Source: JASHPR01 sp963833885 (GTDB taxonomy: Bacteria; Actinomycetota; Actinomycetes; Streptosporangiales; Streptosporangiaceae). From it: 64,000 nt of DNA. This document shows positions 17,857 to 25,683 of this stretch, one piece after another. The notes under the pieces are model-generated. The model was not told where the DNA came from. It saw only the letters and a program-made list of their open reading frames with translations, and searched no databases. Made by a program: the position numbers and the translations under genes. Location of the stretch: positions 1-64,000 of the forward strand of contig CAWHZU010000026.1 of NCBI GenBank assembly GCA_963833885.1, read 5' to 3'. The first letter of the stretch is position 1. Each line of letters starts with the position of its first letter.

Positions 17857-18858
17857 ATGCTGACGCCGCCCGATGGCCTGCCCGAAGCCGCGCTCGCCGC
17901 GGCGCTCGGACGCTGGTGGGGCATGAGCGTCGCGTCGGCCGAGTACCGGCCCGTCGGCTGGGGCAGCCATCACTGGGCGGTCACCGACACGGCGGGGTCG
18001 CAGTGGTTCATCACCGCTGACGAGCTCGAGCACAAGCGGGTATCGGAGCGGGAGCCGCTGGGTACGGCGTTCGGCCGGCTGCGGGCCTCGCTGGCCGCCG
18101 CCGCGGGTCTGCACGCCAGCGGCGCTGCCTTCGTCGTGGCGCCGGTCCGTACCGGCCACGGTGAGCCCCTGGTGCGGGTGAACGACACGTTCGGGGTCGC
18201 GGTCTACCCGTTCCTTGACGGCCAAAGTTATGACTGGGGTGAGTTCCCCTCGCCCGAGCACCGGCTTGGCGTGCTCCGTCTCGTGACCGCCGTGCACACC
18301 GCCCCCGCCGCGGTGAGCCGGCTCGCGCCGGTCGACGACTTCGCCGTGCCGCACCGGGACGCGCTGGACGCAGCCTTCGACCTGGGAAGCGACGCCGCCG
18401 ATTGCGGCCCCTACGCGCTGCGGACATCCCTGCTGGTCCAGCGGAACGCGGCGCCGATCCGGCAGTTGCTCGCGCGGTACGACGGCCTCGTGGCGCGGGT
18501 TCGCCCGCAGCCGGGCAGGGCGGTCCTCACGCATGGCGAGCCCCATCCCGGTAATACCATGCTGACGGCTGACGGCTGGGTGCTGATCGACTGGGATACC
18601 GCCCTGGTGGCCCAGCCGGAGCGGGACCTCTGGCTGATTGACCCTGGCGACGGGACCATGCTCGACGCGTACGCCAGCGCGACCGGCGTCAGCCCGATGC
18701 CGGACCTTGTGGAGGCGTACCGCCTCCGCTGGGACATCGCCGACATCGCCGTTGACGTCGGCCGGTTCCGCCGCCCGCACGCCGGAACCCCCGAGGACGA
18801 CAAGGCCTGGGGGTTCCTGGCGTGCCTGGTCGAGCGGTTGAGTCAGCAGCCGTCGTAG
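17857..18858 (+). CDS. Aminoglycoside phosphotransferase-fold kinase
   Basis: 333 residues. The APH/choline-kinase fold is shown by the Brenner-like catalytic loop LTHGEPHPGNTML (residues about 225-237) and the metal-binding IDWDTALVAQPERDLWLID that follows. The loop has Glu where most members have the catalytic Asp (HGE for HGD), as in some spectinomycin-kinase-like and environmental APH proteins. Small-molecule kinase activity is likely; whether it confers antibiotic resistance cannot be told. The ATG at 17857 is preferred; upstream codons are Arg-rich and unconvincing. Its stop overlaps the 3' end of the convergent LysM gene by 16 bases. Confidence 0.8.
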   Translation: MLTPPDGLPEAALAAALGRWWGMSVASAEYRPVGWGSHHWAVTDTAGSQWFITADELEHKRVSEREPLGTAFGRLRASLAAAAGLHASGAAFVVAPVRTGHGEPLVRVNDTFGVAVYPFLDGQSYDWGEFPSPEHRLGVLRLVTAVHTAPAAVSRLAPVDDFAVPHRDALDAAFDLGSDAADCGPYALRTSLLVQRNAAPIRQLLARYDGLVARVRPQPGRAVLTHGEPHPGNTMLTADGWVLIDWDTALVAQPERDLWLIDPGDGTMLDAYASATGVSPMPDLVEAYRLRWDIADIAVDVGRFRRPHAGTPEDDKAWGFLACLVERLSQQPS

Positions 18859-19769
18859 GGAGCCCAGTTGTTCTCGCCGCCGGGGGAAGCGAGCGCGGTG
18901 GCAAACACCTGCTCCTGCTCGGCAACGCTGGCGTGGCCGAAGTCGTTCGGGTTGCCGCCATACGCCACCCAGGTGGAGAAGCTGAACTGGAACAGGCCGT
19001 AGTGGCCGCTTGAGTTCATGACCTGCGGGTTACCGCCGGACTCGCGCTCAACCACGCACTGTCCGAACGCGCCGCCCGGGATGACGCCCAGGGAACCGCT
19101 GGTGGTCGCCGTCACCGGAGCCGGGTCAGGGGCTTGCTGCGCAGGCGCGGGCTGCGCCACGACCGGAGCCGTGCTCGCGTGCCGCGGGGTCGGGGTCGTG
19201 GAGACCGTCGGCGCGGGGGCGTCGAGTTGCGAGGGAGCATTCGGTATCTCGGCGGGCTCGGCCGGGATGCGCAGCACCTGCCCGGCCGTGATGTCGTCGG
19301 CCCAGTGAATGCGGGAGTGGTTGTGCCAGTACAGCACCGGCCAGGCCGCCGAGTTGTGGTAGAAGCGCTGGGCGATCGAGGACAGCGAGTCTCCGGCCTG
19401 GACCGTGTACCAGCGCGGCAGGCTCGTGCTCGCCTTCTCCTGCTTCTCCTGCCACGCCGCCTGGTACGCCCGCTGCATGTCGGACATCAGCACGGTCCTG
19501 GTGGCCAGCATCAGCTGAGACGAGGAGACGGATGTGGTGCTAGATGCCGACGATGCATCCGGACTGTAGACGGCATCAAGAGAAGCAGAGTGGTTAGGGG
19601 TCGCGTCCGCGACCGCCGCGCTGGCAGGCATCTGCTGTGCCAAGAAAAAGGCCGCCACCACGCTGGCCAGCGTGGGTGCGGCGGCGATCGGCGCTCCGAG
19701 AGGGATTCGGATACGTGACGGTTTGCTGTGGCGGCCCAACGGGATCCTTTCCGAGCGGGGCGCGCTCAC
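18843..19769 (-). CDS. Secreted LysM plus Rpf/transglycosylase-like protein
   Basis: About 308 residues. An N-terminal hydrophobic stretch (SVVAAFFLAQQMPASAAVA) acts as the export signal. A LysM peptidoglycan-binding domain follows (YTVQAGDSLSSIAQRF ... WADDITAGQVLRIP, about residues 125-180), then a Pro/Ala/Thr linker. The C-terminal 75 residues form a lysozyme-like domain with probable catalytic Glu in VERESGGNPQ and the typical GHYGLFQFSFSTW. This is the actinobacterial resuscitation-promoting-factor/SLT type and should cleave peptidoglycan. The start is either GTG 19769 or a TTG nine codons in that has AAAGG upstream. I looked for a ydaO (c-di-AMP) riboswitch upstream, as is common for such genes, and did not see its conserved core. 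Confidence 0.82.
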   Translation of the reverse strand: MSAPRSERIPLGRHSKPSRIRIPLGAPIAAAPTLASVVAAFFLAQQMPASAAVADATPNHSASLDAVYSPDASSASSTTSVSSSQLMLATRTVLMSDMQRAYQAAWQEKQEKASTSLPRWYTVQAGDSLSSIAQRFYHNSAAWPVLYWHNHSRIHWADDITAGQVLRIPAEPAEIPNAPSQLDAPAPTVSTTPTPRHASTAPVVAQPAPAQQAPDPAPVTATTSGSLGVIPGGAFGQCVVERESGGNPQVMNSSGHYGLFQFSFSTWVAYGGNPNDFGHASVAEQEQVFATALASPGGENNWAPYDGC

Positions 19770-20134
19770 CGGGGGGCTGCACGGGGGGTGACAGCCTTCG
19801 GAGCGCCTGGCATTGGGGAGCCTAGCGAGGGCCGATCTCGCCCATTATGTAAATGCCTGTCCTCGGGTTTAAATGGGGCCTGACCTGCTAGGCTCCGCCC
19901 GGTCAGGATCTGGGAAGTGTCACATCCGTGGCAGCTGCGCAACCAGTTGCGCCTGTTTCTGATGATTAGTTGCCTGGGCGATTGCGAACGCTTTCGGAGC
20001 ATCTCGGCATCACTTCCAGAACAGGGTTATCAGCACTAATCTCAAATCCATTCAATCCCGTTAGCACCGCCAGTAACACGGGCGACCGGACTGCGGACCG
20101 TGCGGATCTGGTGTTGGCGGCCTGGCGGCGGGCG
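19770..20134. other. Intergenic region upstream of the LysM gene
   Basis: About 365 bases between the LysM gene start and the end of the Lon-NACHT gene, both on the minus strand. It should hold the LysM promoter. It contains the 16-base dyad listed separately and several unusually AT-rich stretches (around 19845-19875 and 20025-20060). No gene seen. Confidence 0.4.
19937..19952. promoter_or_regulatory. 16-base dyad, possible operator
   Basis: GCGCAAC-CA-GTTGCGC, a perfect 7-2-7 inverted repeat about 170 bases upstream of the LysM/transglycosylase gene. It is the size of a dimeric repressor site. No regulator can be assigned. Confidence 0.25.
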
Positions 20135-22754
20135 TCACGCGCGATCTGAGGACGCCCGGCTGGGTAGCTCGAGAAGGCGGCCGGTCGCCTCGATCACGTC
20201 GGTCCAGAGCGCGTCGCCGAGATGGGAACCGAGCTCGCCGAAGAGCTCGTCGCCGGACCCGGGGTCTTCGGCGGCGTGGCGCGCGACCCGGTCGGCGACG
20301 AGGAAGGCGAAGGCCCGGTCGTGGAAGAACCGCCAGCCGGCGCCGGAGGCCGTCAGCAGGTGGGTTTCCTCCTCCGCGCTCTGGAACGCCTGGCGCTCGT
20401 GGCGATCGAGGGCGATCGCCATCGCCCGCTCGGTGTCGTTGTCGGCCAGGGCCAGTTCCACGGCCGACTCGGATCCCCGGGCGGCGATGTCGGCGAGGGT
20501 GAACTCGCTTACTGGCTGGCGTTTTGCCACCGCCGCCCGGAAGGCGATCTCAGCCAGGTACCTGCGGTGACCCGCTTCGGTGCCGAGCAGGACGTCGATC
20601 ACCCGATCGAGCAGGTCAGTCGAGTCACCTTCGCCATGCTGCGGCCGGCCGGCAATCACGCTCAGGGTCAGCAGCAGCGGGTTCGTGGCGAGATCACGCG
20701 CCTTGCCCGTGAGCGAGATCCCGGCCGTCGACAGGCTGGCAACGTACCGGTCTATTTCCGCGCCGGTCAGCGGGTCGAGCCCCATGGTCGCGGTGCTGTC
20801 CGGCCGCTCGCGGCGCAGCGCCTCCGCGGCCCGGTGATGAGCGGGGCTGCCATGCCTGCCGCACAGCACCACCTGCGCTGGCCGGCTGGGCCGCCACCCC
20901 GGGTGATTCTGGTGCGGGCTGCTCGTCACCAGAGCGACGAAATCACGCTCCTTGTCGGCGACGGCGCTGCTGCCGCTGCGGTGGGTCCGGTCGGTTCCGT
21001 CCACAACCACGAGGGCCCGCCACGGCCGCGGGTTGTCGGCCCGGAGCGTGCTGGCCAGCGCGACCGCCACCTCCAAGCCGGGCTCGGCCAGGGCCGGCAG
21101 CGCCGCGACGCTGGCCTGGACGACGCCGTCCCAGGTCGTCGGCAGCGTGCCGAGAGGGACGTAGAGCGGAAGGGTGAACCCGGGAAACCGGTCGTCGCTG
21201 CCCAGAGCGCGCAGTCCGTCGAGCGCCCGCCGGGCGGCCGAGGCGACCATGCGCTTCGCCGCCATCGTGTTCCCGCCGCCAGCGTCCGCGCTGACCGCGA
21301 ACGAGTAGCCGGGGTACAGGCTGGCCAGCTGGTGCGCAGGACACGGCGGGACCTCAGGCTCCTTCCGCGCGGCCTGGTCGGACAGAGCCTCCCGGGCCGG
21401 GGGCAGGTGGCGGCAGGTCACGGTCAGCAGCGGCATCTTGTCCGCGCTCCGTCCCTGCCTGCGCAGCCAGGTCCGCAGCCAGGGTTCCGGCGCGACCAGA
21501 CGGCACGCCGCCTCCAGGTAACTGCGCAGCCCGCGCAGTTGCTGCGCCGCGGCTATCAGGGCGTCCTCGGCCCTTTCCACCCCTTCGAGCTGGACGATGT
21601 CGTCCGGGTCGACCCAGGCCTGGCCTCTGGGATACACCACGACGCGGATCCGGCGACGGTGCGCGGCCTCGATCTTGTCGTTCGCGTTCTCGACCTCACC
21701 GACGTGCCCGTCCGGGGAGACCTGCCCGGTGAACGCGACGTCCTTGTCGGCAAAAACGCCTGGGTTGCTCAGCGACCGGAACGCCACGTACGCGCCGAGC
21801 CCGGCCGACCTGCCGGAGACCAGTTTCTCCGCCAGCGGATGCGTCCCGGTCGGCAGCTGGATGTGCCACGAGACCAGCTCACCGGCCCGCTCCACCCGCT
21901 CCGCCTTGACCGCCGCGGCGAATGCATTACCCACGGACTCGAGGAAGTCGCCGTTGCCGTGGACGAACGCCATCCGGGCCAGGTCCGGCACGACGATCCC
22001 GGGCGGCACCGGGAGCACCGACGTCTGCCTCCTGGTCTCGAACGAGCCGACCTGCCCGTGCCCCGCCACCAGCAGCACGTTGGCCCGGGCCTCCGCCGGG
22101 GGGTCGTCTGGCCGCAACGCCGCCGGGCCACAGTCGATCATGCCGTCCATCAGCCGCTCCACCAGGTGAGCCGTTCCCCAGGCGATCGGGTCGGACCCGG
22201 CGGCGTGCGGCGATGTCAGCGAACGCCACGCCAGTCGCGGCAGCCGCGGCGATGTCGGCGAGCGCCGGCTCGGCACCGGCGTGCGCCAGCCAGCCTGCCG
22301 CCAGGTACAGACCGATCGGCTCCGCGCCTGCGGCCGCGGGATCGTGCAGCGCCAGCACGGCGCGGCGGCCCAGGTCGATCAGGTCACCGGTGCTGAGCAC
22401 GCCTTCGCCGATCCGCCTGCCGTCCCACCGGAGCCGCTCCAGGCCGACGGCGACGTCGAAGGCTGCCGTGGCGAGCGCCCGAGCGGCCGGCTCGGCGTCG
22501 GGCTGCGCGGCGACCTCGGCCCAGCGGCGCGCGGCGGATGCCGCCACGGCCGATGCGGCGAGGCAGATCCACGGGGTAAGCACGCGCGCCTGCTCGAGCA
22601 GCCGGGGTTCGAAGAACTCGCCGACTCCGAGGACGCTCAGCCAGTCGTCACTTGCGCAGTCGGCCTTGACCGCCAGGCCGGTCAGCGGGCTCCACCATTC
22701 ATCCAGGTCGTGGGCCCATTCGTCGGGGTGGTAGCGGACCTGGGCCGGGCTCAC
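20135..22754 (-). CDS. Lon-type protease fused to NACHT-like NTPase (frameshifted)
   Basis: About 872 residues if read across one frameshift near 22215. The start is GTG 22754, overlapping the stop of the preceding gene (GTGA). Residues 1-180 are an Ala-rich helical domain of unknown type. After the break comes a Lon (S16) protease domain: the nucleophile block VSGRSAGLGAYVAF (Ser codon at 21806-21808), then VAFTGQVSPDGHVGEV and NDKIEAAHRRRIRVVVYP (Lys codon at 21674-21676), so the Ser-Lys dyad appears intact. A NACHT/STAND-like NTPase follows: P-loop position SADAGGGNTMAAKR (no standard GKS/T), Walker B ALVVVDGTD, then VVLCGRHGSP, NPLLLTLSVIAG and RFFHDRAFAFLVADR. A protease effector in front of a STAND ATPase suggests a switch-controlled proteolytic response. 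Two overlapping genes, the second starting at an ATG near 22155 behind GGAG, are an alternative. Confidence 0.7.
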
Positions 22755-23794
22755 GGGATGTTCGCTCGCTCGGCTAGCGCGGCCTCGAGCACCGCGCGGG
22801 GGCGGTCTGGCCGCAGCCGCTGGCACAGCACGTCCCACGCGGTGAGGGCGTCCGAGTGCCGGACACTCCGGCTGACTACCTCGTCAAGATGGTCCCCGAG
22901 GGTCGCGATGAGCTGCTCGGCGACGCCGACCTCGACGCTCCCCGCATCGAGGCGGTCCTCGTCGGTGCTGTACAGGGATCCGGCAAGCCCGAGCGGACTC
23001 GGCGCGAGCGGCACCATCCAGCGGTGTTCCCTGCCGTTCCGGCCCCAGGTCAGGAAGCGGACCGCGTATTCGCCCAGCGCGCCGTCGGCGAAGTCAGCCG
23101 TCACGCCGGTGAGCAGGACGGTGAGGTCGTAGCCGCCCTTGCGGGCCAGGCACAGGAAATCGACCCCACCGGCCGCAACCCGCCACCTGGCGGGTTCATC
23201 GGCGGCGCGCGCCGCTTCCTCGTGGGCCGCCGCCAGCTCGAGCCCGTCGGGGCGGGGAATCCGCGGCAGCGGAATGACGCTGGCGCCCGCGGTCGCCGAC
23301 CTGGCGCGCTCCGGATCGGCCCGGCCCCCGGCTTCGCCCACCGCGTCGAGCTGGCCCAGGCTTATGTACAGGGTCTGACCTGGCTCGCTGAGGTGAACCC
23401 AGCCCCCCAGATCGGTGACCACGACGCGCTCTTCGCTCTCGGTTCTGACCTCCATGGCAGCGCCCGCAACCGGGCGCCGGCCCGCGTCGACAAGCCGCAC
23501 GGCTGCCGCGACGCAACCAGCCCGGCCAGGCAGCGCGCAGGCGGTCAGGCTGGCGCCGGAGGAGGTGTTCTGAACCCGGAGGTCACCCGGCTCCAGGCTG
23601 AAGGCCACGTAGCCTGCCCTGGCCCGCGCGGCGAGAGCCCGGTCGAGTGCCAGGCTGGCGGTCCTGGGATCGCCGGTAACGGCTTCGGCGAACCGGTCAA
23701 GGAAGCCATCGCTGCCCCGATCCCGGGCGAGGAAGACGGCTGCTTCGGCGAGCAGCACCTCTGTCACTTCGGGCGACGCGCTCACCCCTCTCAT
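22751..23794 (-). CDS. Unknown protein with an Ig-like/CarboxypepD-reg-like segment
   Basis: 347 residues. The N-terminal 80 are helical (EVLLAEAAVFLARDRG). Residues about 85-150 look like a beta-sandwich of the carboxypeptidase-regulatory kind (VRLVDAGRRPVAGAAMEVRT, then VTDLGGWVHL). The remainder mixes strands and helices, with a tryptophan-rich TWGRNGREHRWMVPLAP stretch. There is no signal peptide, so it is probably cytosolic. Its start overlaps the stop of the upstream zinc-ribbon gene (ATGA) and its stop overlaps the start of the Lon-NACHT gene (GTGA), so it is translationally locked to both. An adaptor or recognition role is inferred from position only. Confidence 0.6.
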   Translation of the reverse strand: MRGVSASPEVTEVLLAEAAVFLARDRGSDGFLDRFAEAVTGDPRTASLALDRALAARARAGYVAFSLEPGDLRVQNTSSGASLTACALPGRAGCVAAAVRLVDAGRRPVAGAAMEVRTESEERVVVTDLGGWVHLSEPGQTLYISLGQLDAVGEAGGRADPERARSATAGASVIPLPRIPRPDGLELAAAHEEAARAADEPARWRVAAGGVDFLCLARKGGYDLTVLLTGVTADFADGALGEYAVRFLTWGRNGREHRWMVPLAPSPLGLAGSLYSTDEDRLDAGSVEVGVAEQLIATLGDHLDEVVSRSVRHSDALTAWDVLCQRLRPDRPRAVLEAALAERANIP

Positions 23795-25605
23795 GTCCGC
23801 TCACCTCCAGGGCCGTCACATCTTTCTACCCCCGCTGTAGGCGAATTCAATGCGCCAGCCGTCAGGTGTGGCGCCTCGGCGATCTGTCTGCAGTGAAAGA
23901 GCAGCTCAAGGCCGCGCAGTCCGGCAAGGCTTCTGAACGCGTTCATTTCGGCCGTTGACCATCCTTTCGCCAGCGCCCATACATCCGCGGGTGTCCCGGG
24001 TTGGCGCTGCTCGCGCGGCAGCAGCTGGCTGCAGACATCGGCCAGGAACGCCAGATCGGTCTCGCCGACAACGTCGTCAGCAGCCGGGCCGGCTGTGTCA
24101 TCGTCTGCGGGCCCGGCCGTGGCCTTCAGGTCAGCCCATGCGGCTGCCAGCGGCAGCAGCACCCATCCGTGGTGCACCCGCTCGTGCGCCCGCTCCCTCC
24201 CCGGGCCGCATTCGGGACAGTGCCCGGCCGCGCGTGAGTAGCGTCCGCATTGACGGCATAGCCAGATCGGTCCCAGCGGCTCGATGGAGCTGTACCCCGC
24301 GTTGCCCCCGTCCTGCGATTGTGACGCGACCACGATGCCCAGCTTGGGGCGGAGCAAGCGCCGGCCGTCGCGCTCGATGAACTCACTGCGATAGACCAGA
24401 TGCTGCTGCCCGCAGCAGGCCGCCCGCTGCACCAGCGTCCGGCCGCCCAGCCCCGCGACCGAGACCAGGTGCACCTTGCTGCCGCAGCTGCGGCAGAACT
24501 CCGGCAGGATGCGGTCGTAACGCAGCACCGGGCCGCCGAAGCCGCGATCGGACGACAGCCAGCGGCGGGCCAGCACGCTTGCGGCCACGTCGTTGGAGCG
24601 CAGCTTCGGCCGCGCCGCCGGCCCGGCAGCGGCCGCGCGGCCCGCGTCAGCGCCGCCGAGCCAGCGGCGCTGCCAGCCCCACAGCGTGGAGGCGTACCGC
24701 GCGCCGCTGCGGCTGCCGGGCTTGTGCTGCCCGGGCCGCCAGACGCGCAGGTCGTGGTCGTCCTGCCGGCACGGCCCCCGCCGGGCGAAGCCCAGCTCTT
24801 CGTCTTCGGCGGGCGCCTTGCACCCGCAGCCGCGCCAGAGCGCGCTCGCCTCATCCGCGACCAGCGCGGCCAGGCTGGCCGCCCTCGCTGGCGTCCGCGG
24901 CTCGGGCAGGAACTCGATACCGAGCCAGCGCTCCACCGTGGACAGCGCCGAGCCGGCCGCGCTGACCCCGAGGTTGCAGAACAGGTGGAACGGGAACAGC
25001 CACTCGCGTGGCGGCACCCCGCTGGCCTGCGCCGCGCCGCCAACCACCGCTGCCGCCACCGCCTCGCCAAGGATCCGGTCCGCCAGCGCCACCCGGTGCC
25101 ATCCCTGCCTCCGGTCGCCTGCCGCCGCGGCAAGCAGCTCGTCCAGCTCCGCCGTCCGCCGGGCCAGAGCATCGAGTGCGGCGGTCCACTCGGCCGAGCC
25201 GAATGCCCTCATCCTGCGATGCACGTGCAGGAGCGTTGCGCCCTCCTCGCCCGGGTCCAGCCGCAGCGTGGACAGCGCCGCGATCGCGGTGATGGCCGTG
25301 ACCCTCGGGCATTCCTGGTCACTGGCAGCACCGACCGCCTGCGCCGCCACATCCACGATGCCGACGGCCAGCAGGCGGACAGGGAACTCGTTCTGGTAGA
25401 TAAGGGGCTCCACGTCGTTGTTGGCTTTGTTCTGGCTCAGCGGGCCGAGCGGGCCGAGCCTTAGCCTGCGCCGCAAACCCGGAGGGATGGACCCGGTGAG
25501 CGCGGTGAGCATCGACACCGGGTTATCCGGGTCGCCTTCGGCGTCCGGCAGCTGCCGGGCCGCCAGGGACGCGGCCACCTTGTTCATGACCTCAGACCAG
25601 CGCAT
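23791..25605 (-). CDS. Large cysteine-rich protein with zinc-ribbon pairs, unknown function
   Basis: 604 residues. ATG at 25605 behind GGAGG. The N-terminal 250 residues are helical (TAITAIAALSTLRL, HVHRRMRAF). Three cysteine groups follow: GCGCK with a later GPCRQDDHD; CRSCGSKVHL with CCGQQHLVYR; and CRQCGRYSRAAGHCPECG, a textbook zinc ribbon. Such ribbons often bind nucleic acid or hold together a protein scaffold. No catalytic motif is seen. It is the second gene of a four-gene operon with HEAT-repeat, Ig-like and Lon-NACHT proteins; its stop overlaps the next start by four bases. I recognise no named family. Confidence 0.6.
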   Translation of the reverse strand: MRWSEVMNKVAASLAARQLPDAEGDPDNPVSMLTALTGSIPPGLRRRLRLGPLGPLSQNKANNDVEPLIYQNEFPVRLLAVGIVDVAAQAVGAASDQECPRVTAITAIAALSTLRLDPGEEGATLLHVHRRMRAFGSAEWTAALDALARRTAELDELLAAAAGDRRQGWHRVALADRILGEAVAAAVVGGAAQASGVPPREWLFPFHLFCNLGVSAAGSALSTVERWLGIEFLPEPRTPARAASLAALVADEASALWRGCGCKAPAEDEELGFARRGPCRQDDHDLRVWRPGQHKPGSRSGARYASTLWGWQRRWLGGADAGRAAAAGPAARPKLRSNDVAASVLARRWLSSDRGFGGPVLRYDRILPEFCRSCGSKVHLVSVAGLGGRTLVQRAACCGQQHLVYRSEFIERDGRRLLRPKLGIVVASQSQDGGNAGYSSIEPLGPIWLCRQCGRYSRAAGHCPECGPGRERAHERVHHGWVLLPLAAAWADLKATAGPADDDTAGPAADDVVGETDLAFLADVCSQLLPREQRQPGTPADVWALAKGWSTAEMNAFRSLAGLRGLELLFHCRQIAEAPHLTAGALNSPTAGVERCDGPGGERT

Positions 25606-25683
25606 AAAGCCTCCAGCCTTGAAGCCCCAGACGCGTCCTCGAATTGCCAGGTAGGGATAACGCGTGGCCGGACACGGTCGGGC

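Noticed and set aside
19770..20060. ydaO (c-di-AMP) riboswitch upstream of the LysM/Rpf-like gene
   Set aside because: This is a common location in actinobacteria, but the conserved AGGGGAACC-type core is not present on the minus strand.
20222..22396. 724-residue plus-strand open frame opposite the Lon-NACHT gene
   Set aside because: Antisense shadow with Arg/Gly/Gln bias; protease and NTPase motifs are on the other strand.
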